The position numbers and the translations under genes were made by a program. Below, piece after piece: positions 17,755-25,818 of a stretch of 64,000 nucleotides of DNA (position 1 is its first letter; each line of letters begins with the position of its first letter). Origin of the DNA: CAVXSP01 sp963764505 (GTDB lineage: Bacteria; Acidobacteriota; Vicinamibacteria; Vicinamibacterales; SCN-69-37); the NCBI GenBank assembly GCA_963764505.1, contig CAVXSP010000001.1, positions 1,178,001 through 1,242,000 of the forward strand. The letters run 5' to 3'. Below the pieces are notes generated by a model that saw only the letters and a program-made list of their open reading frames with translations, was not told the origin of the DNA and made no database searches.

Positions 17755-17884
17755 CCGCACGTCCGATCGGTGATCTTCCCTCCCCGTTCGCGGGTCACGT
17801 GGCGGCCCGCGCTTTCTATACTGCTCTTAGCCCCCAGCGGACCCGCGTCGTCGAGCTCCCCATCGACGCTGACAGGGAGACGCT

Positions 17885-18535
17885 ATGTCTGTGCGTGTGC
17901 GATCGCTCGGTCTGGTTTCGGCTGCAACAGGTCTCCTGCTGCTCCTCGCGCCGTCGGCAGCGCGGGCGCAGGGCCAGGTCACGACGACAACGACCATCTC
18001 TTCCTCTTCGTCCGAACACGAGGGGCTCGGGTTCGGCATCAAGGCCGGCCCTCTCTTCTCGTCGATCGACAGCAACATCGTGACGAGCCCGCTCGACACC
18101 AGGACTGGCTGGATCGGCGGCTTCTTCATCGGAGGCAACCGGCCGGGCGTGCTCGGCGTGCAGGCGGACGTCCTGTACGCGCGCAAGAAGGTCGGCACGC
18201 CCACGGGCGACGTGACGTTCGACTATCTCGAGGTGCCGGTGCTGCTTCGCGTCAACGCCGGTGGAGCGAACCTGGGAGGCGTCAACGTGTACGGGGTCGT
18301 GGGCCCTGCGTTCGACTTCCGGCTGAAGGGCAAGCTGAACTTCGACCAGAGCCCGGGCGCGCAGATGCAGGAGATCGACGTCGGCGTCTCGGCGGGCGCC
18401 GGCGTCGAGATCTCGCGCTTCATCATCGAAGGGCGCTATACGAAGGGGCTGCGGAATCTCGGCAAGGACCTCACGCAGAACGAGAAGATCACGACGCAGA
18501 GCTTCGGCGTGATGGTCGGCGTGCGGTTCAACTGA
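17885..18535 (+). CDS. outer-membrane beta-barrel protein (porin/OmpX-like)
   Basis: A 216-residue exported protein with a signal peptide ending at ARAQG, followed by a Thr/Ser linker (VTTTTTISSSSSEHE) and a small beta-barrel pattern of alternating hydrophobic strands (GLGFGIKAGPLFSS, TGWIGGFFIGG, VLGVQADVLYARKKV, FDYLEVPVLLRVN, VNVYGVVGPAFDF). It ends in the aromatic GVMVGVRFN typical of outer-membrane insertion. The fold matches the PF13568-type outer-membrane barrel proteins. GGGAGACGCT precedes the ATG and TATACT at 17817-17822 is a possible -10 element. Function is unknown. It converges on the synthase at 18553. Confidence 0.82.
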   Translation: MSVRVRSLGLVSAATGLLLLLAPSAARAQGQVTTTTTISSSSSEHEGLGFGIKAGPLFSSIDSNIVTSPLDTRTGWIGGFFIGGNRPGVLGVQADVLYARKKVGTPTGDVTFDYLEVPVLLRVNAGGANLGGVNVYGVVGPAFDFRLKGKLNFDQSPGAQMQEIDVGVSAGAGVEISRFIIEGRYTKGLRNLGKDLTQNEKITTQSFGVMVGVRFN

Positions 18536-18552
18536 CGGTCGGTCTGCGAGGC

Positions 18553-20238
18553 TCAGACGGCGGGCTGCACCGGGCGCGCGCGCCTGCCAGCCCGCCGCCG
18601 CGCCGCCGACTCGAGCGCGGTCAGGTTCAGCGCGTGCTCGGTCGCCTGGATCGCGGCCGCGAGCTGGTCGGAGTCGACGCCGCGCGTCTTGAGGCCGTTC
18701 TCCCACTTGATCGTCGTTTCGACCAGGGCGTCCGTCTTCCCGCCTGGCGGGATCCGGACTTCGTAATCGACGAGCTTCGGGACGCGGATGCCCAGCCGCG
18801 GCTCGATGCTCTTGAGCGCCTGCATGAACGCGTCGTAGCCGCCGTCGCCGGACGCCGTGGCCTGAATCTCCTGGTCCCGGCACCGGACCAGGATCGTCGC
18901 CACGGGGCGAAGGCCTCGGTTGCTGACGACCGAGTAGTCCTTGACCTCGAACACGCGCAGCTCGGGCGTCTCGAGCATCTCCGAAATCAGGAACGGCAGG
19001 TCGGCCGTCGTGATGTGCTTCTTCTGGTCGCCGAGCTCGACGATGCGCTGAAGGAGCCGCTGCTTCTGCTCGGCGGTCAGCGTGATGTTCAGGCGCTCGA
19101 GGTTGAACTCCAGGCTGGCCTTGCCCATCAGCTTGCCCATGGCGTACGTCCGGTGCAGCCCGAAGCGCGACGGCCCGAGCCGGCTCTCGTAGAGGCGACC
19201 CTTGAGATCGCCGTCGGCGTGGATGCCCGCGGCCTGGGTGAAGACGTTCTCGCCCACGATCGGCTTGTTCACCGCGATCCGCCGGCCCGAGAACACGGCG
19301 ACCAGATTGCTGATCTCGGCAAGGGCCCGCTCGTCGATCCGCGTGCTCAACCCGCCATGGTCGCGCAGCGCGACCACGACCTCGTCGAGCGAGGCGTTGC
19401 CGGCACGCTCGCCCATCCCGTTCACGGTCACGTGGACGCCGCGCGCCCCGGCCACCGCGGCCTCGAGCGTGTTGGCCGTACCGAGCCCGTAGTCGTTGTG
19501 GCCGTGGTAGTCGAAGTGGCGCCCGGGAAACGCGGCGACGAGCCGGCCGACGAACTCCCGGACCTGCGCCGGGCTGAGGATGCCGAGCGTGTCGCAGATC
19601 ATGTAGCGGTGCACCGGCAGCTCCGCCAGGCCGGCCAGGTGGTTCATGACGTACTCGGGCGAGGCGAGCATGCCTCCGGACCAGTCCTCGAGATAGACGT
19701 TGAACGTCACGCCGCGCCGGGCGCCGTACTCCACGGTGCGGCGGATGTCGTCGAGGTGCTGCTCCGGCGTCCGGCGGAGCTGCTCACGGCAGTGCCGGAG
19801 CGAGCCCTTCGTCAGGAGGTTGATCACGCGCGCGCCGGCGCCGCGCACCCAGTCGATCGACTGCGCCGTGTCCACGAAGCCCAGGACCTCGACCCGATCC
19901 GCTACTCCGGCGCTCTCGGCCCAGTTGATGATGCGAGTGAGCGCGACGCGTTCGCCCTCGCTGGCGCGGGCCGAGGCCACCTCGATGCGGTCGACCTTGA
20001 CGCTCTGCAGCAGGCGCCGGGCGATGGTCAGCTTCTCGGCCGGCATGAGCGACACGCCCTCCGCCTGCTCGCCGTCGCGCAGGGTCGTGTCGAGCACCTC
20101 GATGACGGATCCCGCGGGCTTCGGGCTCCGGGCTCCTGGCTTCGGGCCGGCCGAAGGCTTCTGTCTTCCCGCGGACGGCTTTCGGCTGGCGGAGGGTCTG
20201 GTGCCGGCTGCTCCCCGGGTTCGTGCGGCTCCGGTCAT
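18553..20238 (-). CDS. (R)-citramalate/2-isopropylmalate-type synthase with repeat-encoded N-terminal extension
   Basis: A 561-residue acyl-CoA condensing enzyme of the LeuA/CimA family. The catalytic TIM barrel starts at about residue 45 with EVLDTTLRDGEQ, continues with the metal ligands in FDYHGHNDYGLGTAN, and carries VNGMGERAGNASLDEVV. The C-terminal about 110 residues are an allosteric LeuA dimerisation-type domain. It condenses acetyl-CoA with a 2-oxo acid in branched-chain amino-acid biosynthesis; which acid is not decidable here. The first about 44 residues (Pro/Ser/Ala/Lys/Gly-rich) lie over a degenerate 7-bp repeat and are not family-conserved. No good alternative start is visible downstream. 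It converges on the barrel gene with 17 bp between stops. Confidence 0.87.
   Translation of the reverse strand: MTGAARTRGAAGTRPSASRKPSAGRQKPSAGPKPGARSPKPAGSVIEVLDTTLRDGEQAEGVSLMPAEKLTIARRLLQSVKVDRIEVASARASEGERVALTRIINWAESAGVADRVEVLGFVDTAQSIDWVRGAGARVINLLTKGSLRHCREQLRRTPEQHLDDIRRTVEYGARRGVTFNVYLEDWSGGMLASPEYVMNHLAGLAELPVHRYMICDTLGILSPAQVREFVGRLVAAFPGRHFDYHGHNDYGLGTANTLEAAVAGARGVHVTVNGMGERAGNASLDEVVVALRDHGGLSTRIDERALAEISNLVAVFSGRRIAVNKPIVGENVFTQAAGIHADGDLKGRLYESRLGPSRFGLHRTYAMGKLMGKASLEFNLERLNITLTAEQKQRLLQRIVELGDQKKHITTADLPFLISEMLETPELRVFEVKDYSVVSNRGLRPVATILVRCRDQEIQATASGDGGYDAFMQALKSIEPRLGIRVPKLVDYEVRIPPGGKTDALVETTIKWENGLKTRGVDSDQLAAAIQATEHALNLTALESAARRRAGRRARPVQPAV
20116..20151. repeat. degenerate 7-bp tandem repeat (GGGCTYC type)
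   Basis: On the plus strand the bases read GGGCTTC, GGGCTCC, GGGCTCC, TGGCTTC and GGGCCGG in succession. The unit is the same as in the intergenic arrays at 28083 and 47151, but here it lies inside the 5' coding part of the synthase gene on the minus strand. Confidence 0.6.
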
Positions 20239-20268
20239 GCTGACGGGTAGTTTTTCACAGATCCGCCG

Positions 20269-21966
20269 TTACTCGTAGATCTCCGGGAACGCGAACGTCG
20301 GGTCGATGTCGATCGGCACGCCACCCGCTGCGGCCAGGGCCGCCGAGACCCCGGCGGGCATCGTGTCGTACTTCGCGAACCAGGCTTCGGCCCGGCCGCG
20401 GTCGCCCGTGGCCTCCTGCTCCAGCAGCTCCTTCGCGAGGTCCGCGACGGCCGGCGCGATCTTCGCGTAGTCGATCCGATAGCGTCCTTCGGCGCCGACG
20501 ACGGCGCCGCGTCCGGCGAGATAGTTGAACTCCATCATCTCCGCCTGGCCATGGGCCTCCCCCGTGCCGAACCGGATGGTCCGGAAGATGCCCGCGAGGT
20601 ACGAGGCGTAGTACTCCTCGAGGCGCGCCTTCGGCAGGACGCCCTTGTCCACCAGCCAACGGAGCGCGTACATGCCGACCACGTCGGCCTTGGCTTCTTC
20701 GAGGCCCCCGTAGAGCCCGCCGATAGCCTCCCGGATGTCGATCCGGCGGCCGTCGCGCCGCGCGAATGCCGGACCGAGGCCGTGACAGATCTCGTGCATC
20801 AGCACCCAGGTGAGATATCCATCGGCCGAGGCGCGTTTCGCCTGCGCGGGATCGAGCACGCGCGCGGCCAGCGGCAGGATGATCTGGCCGACGCGCGCGT
20901 CCATGAAGTTCTTGAAGAAGATCTTCTTCGTGCCCTTCTCCTGGTGGATCCGGGGATCGTTCGGCAGGTTGTCGGCGACCGCCTGATAGCCGTGCCGAAG
21001 GTCGCCGGCCCGGAACGGCGCGTCCATCACTTCCATCGGCGTCGCGTGCCCGCGCACCGACGGCAGATCGGCGGCCGGCAGCGGCAGCGCCTCCTGCAGA
21101 TCCGGGAGCCACCGCTGGTAGACCGCCACTTTCTGGCTCTCGGCATCGTCGCGGATCAGCACGGCCGCGCCGTACGACGTCTTCACGCCCAGCAGGTTGT
21201 CGAGATAGGTCTCGTAGGGCGCGAAGATGACATCGAACTTGGGATCCTTCAGATCGAGCCAGGCGAGGTCGCTCTGGTAGTAGTCGTCCGTGAGCAGTGC
21301 GTCGGCCCGCAGCCGCAGGAACCTGGCGAACGCCGGATCGCCGGAGAGCCCGGCGGCCGTGCGGAGCGCGTCGGCGGCCGGCGCCATGAACTCGTGGAAC
21401 TCTTCGTGATACGGCCGGCCCACCAGCTCCGCTCCCTGCCGATGGACGACGGTGTACGGACTGTACAGCTCGGCCTTCTTCGCGGGATGCGCGGCGACGT
21501 ACGCCTCGATCTCGGCACGCGTCAGGTCCGGCGGGTACAACGCGTGGCCGCGCGGCATCGGCGTCGTCCCGACGAACGGCCGGTTCTCGTCGACCAGATC
21601 GAACCGGCTGCCGTTGATGACGAGATATCGGCGCACCTGCCGGGCGAGCGGCGACCCGTCGTGCGCGAGCGCCTCGTAGAGCGCGAGTCCTTCCGGATCG
21701 CTCTGACGCCAGTAGGCCCGCTCGAGCCACTGACAGGCCGTGACGAGCTGGGCGACCATCTGCCGTTCGCGCGCGTCGAGACGACCCGCGTCGAACGGCA
21801 TGCGCACCGTCGTGAACTGCGCGAGCCGCCGGTCGAGATCCGGGACGACCGTGCGCAGGGCCGCAGCGGCGTCGACTGGCGGGAGCTCAGTCGACTGCCG
21901 TGCGGCGAGGAGACCTCCGATGGCGAACAGGCCGCCCAGGGCCGCCGCCATTCGGCGGGAGCGCAT
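20269..21966 (-). CDS. M49-like (dipeptidyl-peptidase III family) zinc metallohydrolase
   Basis: A 565-residue protein with an N-terminal hydrophobic signal (RMAAALGGLFAIGGLLAA). The zinc-peptidase centre is seen as HEICHGLG around residue 397 and EEAKADVVGMYAL about 40 residues later, the two-part ligand set of the M49 family. Here the first motif reads HExxH instead of the eukaryotic HExxxH. VVHRQGAELVGRPYHEEFH and GTKKIFFKNFMDAR are other family blocks. M49 enzymes remove dipeptides from peptide N-termini; some bacterial members may act on other amide bonds. The start at 21966 has only a weak ribosome site. The stop is 30 bp from the start of the downstream synthase gene. Confidence 0.82.
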   Translation of the reverse strand: MRSRRMAAALGGLFAIGGLLAARQSTELPPVDAAAALRTVVPDLDRRLAQFTTVRMPFDAGRLDARERQMVAQLVTACQWLERAYWRQSDPEGLALYEALAHDGSPLARQVRRYLVINGSRFDLVDENRPFVGTTPMPRGHALYPPDLTRAEIEAYVAAHPAKKAELYSPYTVVHRQGAELVGRPYHEEFHEFMAPAADALRTAAGLSGDPAFARFLRLRADALLTDDYYQSDLAWLDLKDPKFDVIFAPYETYLDNLLGVKTSYGAAVLIRDDAESQKVAVYQRWLPDLQEALPLPAADLPSVRGHATPMEVMDAPFRAGDLRHGYQAVADNLPNDPRIHQEKGTKKIFFKNFMDARVGQIILPLAARVLDPAQAKRASADGYLTWVLMHEICHGLGPAFARRDGRRIDIREAIGGLYGGLEEAKADVVGMYALRWLVDKGVLPKARLEEYYASYLAGIFRTIRFGTGEAHGQAEMMEFNYLAGRGAVVGAEGRYRIDYAKIAPAVADLAKELLEQEATGDRGRAEAWFAKYDTMPAGVSAALAAAGGVPIDIDPTFAFPEIYE

Positions 21967-22075
21967 GGCTCGATTGTGCCACAGGGGAATCGGGCGCCCG
22001 ACGGGTCCGGGGGCACGAGAGCGCCCAGCCCTCGCGAGGCGCGAGAGCGGGGCGCCTTGGTCCTGGCGCTGGCGC

Positions 22076-22441
22076 TCAGTGCCGGTCGACGGAGTCGGTC
22101 GCGTTGGCGACCGTGTCGCGCACGTAGCGCTGCGCCTCGTCGGCCTGCTTCGAGACGGCGTCGCGGGTGCGGTTGTACGCGTCGCGGCCGGCATCGCGGC
22201 CGCGCTCGACGAGCTCTCGCCCGCGGTCCGCCAGGTCGCCGGCCGCATCGGCGGCCTGACGGTATCCCGCCTCGGCCGTGTCGGCGAGATCCCCGGCCTG
22301 CGTCCGCAACTGGCGGCGCAACTCCGATCCCGACTTCGGCGCCAACAGGAGCCCGAGCCCCGCCCCGAGCAGCGTGCCGGTGAACAGTCCCATCATGAAG
22401 CTGTTGCCGTTGCCTTCCGGCCGATCGTAGGAGTCCGTCAT
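22076..22441 (-). CDS. YtxH-domain stress-type membrane protein
   Basis: A 121-residue protein starting MTDSYDRPEG. A single membrane helix with GLFTGTLLGAGLGLLLAPKSG matches the YtxH domain, and the rest is a long amphipathic Ala/Arg/Asp helix with apparent 11-residue periodicity (DLADTAEAGYRQAADAAGDLADRG), as in LEA- or apolipoprotein-like proteins. It probably sits at the inner membrane and responds to stress; no enzyme activity is expected. The start at 22441 is set by GGGGGAG upstream, eight codons inside a longer open frame. It follows the next gene (22490) on the same strand after 48 bp. Confidence 0.78.
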   Translation of the reverse strand: MTDSYDRPEGNGNSFMMGLFTGTLLGAGLGLLLAPKSGSELRRQLRTQAGDLADTAEAGYRQAADAAGDLADRGRELVERGRDAGRDAYNRTRDAVSKQADEAQRYVRDTVANATDSVDRH

Positions 22442-22489
22442 GCTTCTCCCCCTTTGCCGTTTCACGCGTTCAGACCGTTCCGCTTCGTT

Positions 22490-22747
22490 CTAGTGGACGT
22501 TCGACTGGCGCGAACCCCGTTCGCTGCCGGAAAGATCGCTCAGCGCGCCCCAACTTTCCGTGGCGACATCAAGCGCCTTCTGGATGGTGCCGCGGAAACT
22601 GGCGAGCTCGCGCGCGAAGTCCTCGAGCGCTGGTTCGAGCTGCCGGCGCAGCCTGCGCCCCTGGCCGCTCAGGAAGAAATACCCGGCGAGACCGCCGAGC
22701 ACGGCTCCTGCGATGACCACCGTGACAGTACGCGATTCTCTCTCCAC
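22490..22747 (-). CDS. small YtxH-like membrane-anchored protein
   Basis: An 85-residue protein with one membrane helix (VTVVIAGAVLGGLAGYFFLSG) near the N-terminus, then an amphipathic helix (RRLRRQLEPALEDFARELAS). The layout resembles the neighbouring YtxH gene. No ATG is available; the GTG at 22747 has GGAGG 7 nt upstream and is chosen as the start. A much longer frame continues upstream but carries no recognisable sequence. The two small genes are adjacent on one strand and probably form a pair with similar roles. Confidence 0.65.
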   Translation of the reverse strand: MERESRTVTVVIAGAVLGGLAGYFFLSGQGRRLRRQLEPALEDFARELASFRGTIQKALDVATESWGALSDLSGSERGSRQSNVH

Positions 22748-22872
22748 GTCGACCTCCGCGCGTTCAGTATCAAGACCTGTGCCACGAAGCCCCTCGCGAG
22801 ACGATCGCACGGCGCTGTCGGCTTCGCGGACAGCCGCCGCGCTACTGCTGTTCCATTTCACGACGCGGCCGT

Positions 22873-24552
22873 TCAGATCTTCCCGAGCAGCCGTCCCAGC
22901 AGCTTCACGCCGTAGATGGCCGCGCGATTGCGGGTCTCTTCGATATCCGGAAGACCCGGCAGCCCAAGTGCCCGCATATCCTCGACGGCAGGATTCGCGC
23001 CGCGATCCGGCGTGCACGCAATCCAGTACAGAATCCTGACCAGATCGTCGTGTGGGGTCTCCTGCACGATACGATCGAACACGTACCACGGCACCCACCG
23101 TTCGATGTCCATCTGAAATACGTCCGGAACGGCCGCCGTATACAGGTCGTTGCGGACGCGCTGCACCGGATCGATCGCCTTTCCAGGCAGCCAGCCGTTC
23201 AGCGCGGCCGCGAATCGCTGGAGCTTGGCGTCGACCTCCGGGGCGGGTTGCAGGTCGTCGCGCGCAATCGGCGTGACGACGCCCGAGTCGGGCGGCAATC
23301 CGCGGTCGAAGACCAGGTCGGCGTCGATGTTCGCGACCGTCACCGCCCGCCACGAGCCCGGCGCCGACGGGCAGAGCGTCGCCTGCGCGCCGGCGGCCGG
23401 CTCCGGCGGCGTCGAGGGCTCCGGCGACGGGGCCTTCGCCGCCGTCGCCGGGACACCGGGCGCGGCGGGTCCGCGCGACGGCTCGGCGTGGGCTGGTTCA
23501 AATCCACGGCGCCCCGCCCGCGTGTCCGGCGAGACGGGCGCGGCGGCTTCCGCCGCTCGGCCGCCTTCCGGTGCGCCTGCCTCTGGCGCTACAGCTGCGC
23601 GTTCTGCCGGCGTCGGAACCGGGGCCCGGAGGACTGGTGCCGGCACTGCCGCAGCCCGCTCGGAGGCCGGAGGCGCGGCGCGTCCGCCGGCAGAAGCGGC
23701 CTGGCTCGCCGGCTCGGTCGATGTCTGCAGCCCGACCTCTCCGCGGGCTTCGGCCAGGACGCCGACGGCGACCCACGCGCCGAGCGCGACGGCCAGCCAC
23801 GCCTTGCCGCCGCGCGCGACGAAGCGCTGTTGCGCATCCCAGCGGAACAGCCTGGCGCCCGCCAGCGCCCCGGCGGCGCCGATGAGCGCCAGCGCGATCA
23901 GGCTGAAGGCCACCGGCGTGAGGCCGTCGCCGGTGACGCAGGCCTGGATGGCCTGCACGGCATACCGTCCGGGAAAGAACGCCGAGACGTGGAGCGCCCA
24001 GTCGGGCAGACTCGCGAGCTGCACCGCGACGCCTCCGATGATGAGCATCGGCAGGAAGATGCACTGTCCCAGCGCCTGCACGGCCGGCACGTTGTCGGCG
24101 AGCATGGCGATCACGAGGCCGAGCCCCAGGAACGCGAACGTGACGAACGAGAAGGCGACCCAGAGCTGGAGCGGATGCGCGGGGAGCGGCATGCCGATCG
24201 CGATTGCCAGTCCGAGCTGGAGCAGGCCGGCGGACACGACGGCGACGTATCGGGCCGCCACGGTGCTCGCGATCAGGCTGCCGGTCGCAATGGGCGCGAG
24301 GCGGTACCTCCGCCACACGCCGCGTTCGCGCTCGCTGACCATCGACGTAGGGAGCCCGAAGCAGGCGCCGCCGAGCACCGTGATGGTCAGCAGCTCGCCC
24401 ATGTGCCGCATCAGCGGCACTCGCTCGTACCGGTAGAGCACCCAGAACGCGACGAGGAAGATGACCGGGAACAGGTAGCCGTAGAGCAGCGCCATCCTGT
24501 TCCGGAAGTAGAGCCGAAGGCTCACCTCGACGTGCCGGACCAGTCCCTTCAT
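22873..24552 (-). CDS. ABC-2 permease fused to an extracytoplasmic-type C-terminal domain
   Basis: A 559-residue protein. Residues 1-250 are an ABC-2 (DrrB/NodJ-like) export permease with six hydrophobic segments and the loop VSERERGVWRRYRLAP. A seventh hydrophobic segment (AWLAVALGAWVAVGVLAE, about 265-285) is followed by about 140 residues rich in Ala, Pro and Glu. The last about 140 residues form a compact domain (WRAVTVANIDADLVFD to the end) with conserved-looking aromatic and acidic residues (DIERWVPWYVFDRIVQ) that I do not recognise. With seven membrane spans the C-terminal domain would lie outside the cytoplasm. Its ATG overlaps the ATPase stop (ATGA), so the two subunits are translationally coupled. 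Confidence 0.82.
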   Translation of the reverse strand: MKGLVRHVEVSLRLYFRNRMALLYGYLFPVIFLVAFWVLYRYERVPLMRHMGELLTITVLGGACFGLPTSMVSERERGVWRRYRLAPIATGSLIASTVAARYVAVVSAGLLQLGLAIAIGMPLPAHPLQLWVAFSFVTFAFLGLGLVIAMLADNVPAVQALGQCIFLPMLIIGGVAVQLASLPDWALHVSAFFPGRYAVQAIQACVTGDGLTPVAFSLIALALIGAAGALAGARLFRWDAQQRFVARGGKAWLAVALGAWVAVGVLAEARGEVGLQTSTEPASQAASAGGRAAPPASERAAAVPAPVLRAPVPTPAERAAVAPEAGAPEGGRAAEAAAPVSPDTRAGRRGFEPAHAEPSRGPAAPGVPATAAKAPSPEPSTPPEPAAGAQATLCPSAPGSWRAVTVANIDADLVFDRGLPPDSGVVTPIARDDLQPAPEVDAKLQRFAAALNGWLPGKAIDPVQRVRNDLYTAAVPDVFQMDIERWVPWYVFDRIVQETPHDDLVRILYWIACTPDRGANPAVEDMRALGLPGLPDIEETRNRAAIYGVKLLGRLLGKI

Positions 24553-25454
24553 GCCGATCCCGTTCGCTGGAGGAAGATCTCCTCGAGCGTCGCCTTCCGC
24601 ATCTGGAGCTCCACGATCTCGATCTGGCGCTCGTTCAGGTGCATCACGAGGGCCGCCAGCGTCCGTCCGGCATCGGGCGTCCGGAAGTGTACGCGCGTGC
24701 CATCGCAGGTGAGATCCTGGACGCCCGACAGGCGGCTCACCTCTGCGCGATCGAGGGCGGACGCGGTGGTGAGCGAGACCGATTGCAGGACGCCGGACTG
24801 GGCGATCAGCTCGCGCGGCGGGCCATTGGCGACGATCCGGCCGTGATCGATAATCGCGACCCGGTCGCAGAGCTGCTCGGCTTCCTCGATGTAGTGCGTC
24901 GTGAGCAGCACGGTGTGCCCGTCCTGGCGCATCCTGACGATTTCCGCATGCAGCTCGCGGCGCGACTGCGGATCGAGCCCGGCGGTCGGCTCGTCGAGGA
25001 ACACGATTTCGGGCCGGTTCACGAACGCGAGCGCGAGCGCCAGGCGCTGCCGCTGGCCGCCGGACAGCGAATCGAACGGCGCGTCGGCCTTGTCGCGGAG
25101 CGCGAAGCGGTCGAGCACGACCTCGGGCTCGTCGGCGTGGCGGTAGAACGCGCCGAAGAGCGCGAGCGCCTCGCGCGGCGTGATCTTGTCCTGGAGCGCG
25201 GTGCTCTGAAGCGCCGCGCCGATCTTCTGCTTGACCTCGCGCGGACGGCGGCGGGCGTCGACGCCGCAGATCTCGATCGAGCCGCCATCGGGCTCGCGCA
25301 GCCCGATGACGCATTCGATCGTCGTGGTCTTGCCCGCGCCGTTCGGCCCGAGCAGGCCGAAGATCTCGCCATCCTCGACCGCGAAGCTGACGTCCCGTGC
25401 GGCCTCGACGCCGCCGTACCGCTTGCGGAGATCACGGACGACGAGCTTGGACAC
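24549..25454 (-). CDS. ABC-2-type exporter ATP-binding subunit
   Basis: A 301-residue ATPase with Walker A GPNGAGKTTT at about residue 36, Q-loop LQSTAL, signature SLSGGQRQRLALALA, Walker B EIVFLDEPTAGLDP and the switch THYIEEAEQLCDRV. The C-terminal about 80 residues form the accessory domain seen in drug/lipid exporters of the CcmA/DrrA type. It powers the permease encoded by the overlapping downstream gene. The cargo is unknown. It is the first gene of a two-gene operon. Confidence 0.92.
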   Translation of the reverse strand: MSKLVVRDLRKRYGGVEAARDVSFAVEDGEIFGLLGPNGAGKTTTIECVIGLREPDGGSIEICGVDARRRPREVKQKIGAALQSTALQDKITPREALALFGAFYRHADEPEVVLDRFALRDKADAPFDSLSGGQRQRLALALAFVNRPEIVFLDEPTAGLDPQSRRELHAEIVRMRQDGHTVLLTTHYIEEAEQLCDRVAIIDHGRIVANGPPRELIAQSGVLQSVSLTTASALDRAEVSRLSGVQDLTCDGTRVHFRTPDAGRTLAALVMHLNERQIEIVELQMRKATLEEIFLQRTGSA

Positions 25455-25471
25455 GATGCTCCGGGCCGGCC

Positions 25472-25771
25472 CTACTGTTCGAGCATGTAGATCTCGCGGC
25501 GGCCGTGCTCGACGAGATCGTGGTAGCCCTGCATCGCCTCCTGGAATTCCTTCATCTCCATCGACTTGCGCGACATCTCGGTGTACTGCTCGAGGCTGGA
25601 GACTTCCATTTCGGAGACGACCGTCCAGTACCGCTCGGCGGTGACGTCCGTCATGACACGCATCGCGCCGAAGCCCATCTTCTGGCTGAGCTTGGACAGC
25701 GCGAGGAACTTCTCCACCATGGCGCGGGCTTTGCCGGGCTTGCAGTACATGATGTCGCGAACGAGAAACAT
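25472..25771 (-). CDS. small dimeric alpha-beta barrel protein
   Basis: A 99-residue protein starting MFLVRDIMYCKPGKARAMVEKFLALSKL. The pattern of beta-alpha-beta with a short loop and KMGFGAMRVMTDVTAERYWTVVSEMEVSSLEQY resembles ferredoxin-like dimeric alpha-beta barrel (NIPSNAP/ABM-like) proteins. The ATG is set by AGGAGG 7 nt upstream. Family members bind small hydrophobic ligands or act as monooxygenases, but no catalytic residues can be assigned. It is followed by the ABC exporter genes on the same strand, 17 bp away. Confidence 0.72.
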   Translation of the reverse strand: MFLVRDIMYCKPGKARAMVEKFLALSKLSQKMGFGAMRVMTDVTAERYWTVVSEMEVSSLEQYTEMSRKSMEMKEFQEAMQGYHDLVEHGRREIYMLEQ

Positions 25772-25789
25772 GGACGGCCTCCTCTCAGG

Positions 25790-25813
25790 GTTCTGAGGTT
25801 CTGAGGTTCTGAC
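25790..25813. repeat. 8-bp tandem repeat GTTCTGAG x3
   Basis: Three consecutive copies of GTTCTGAG (the last ends in C) fill the 47-bp gap between the dienelactone hydrolase stop and the start of the next gene. The array sits at the 3' end of the hydrolase gene, like the heptamer arrays at other gene ends in the window. Confidence 0.7.
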
Positions 25814-25818
25814 TCGTT

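Noticed and set aside
17770..20250. An 826-codon plus-strand frame through the barrel gene and the synthase
   Set aside because: It is antisense to the well-supported synthase and out of frame with the barrel protein, with no recognisable domain.
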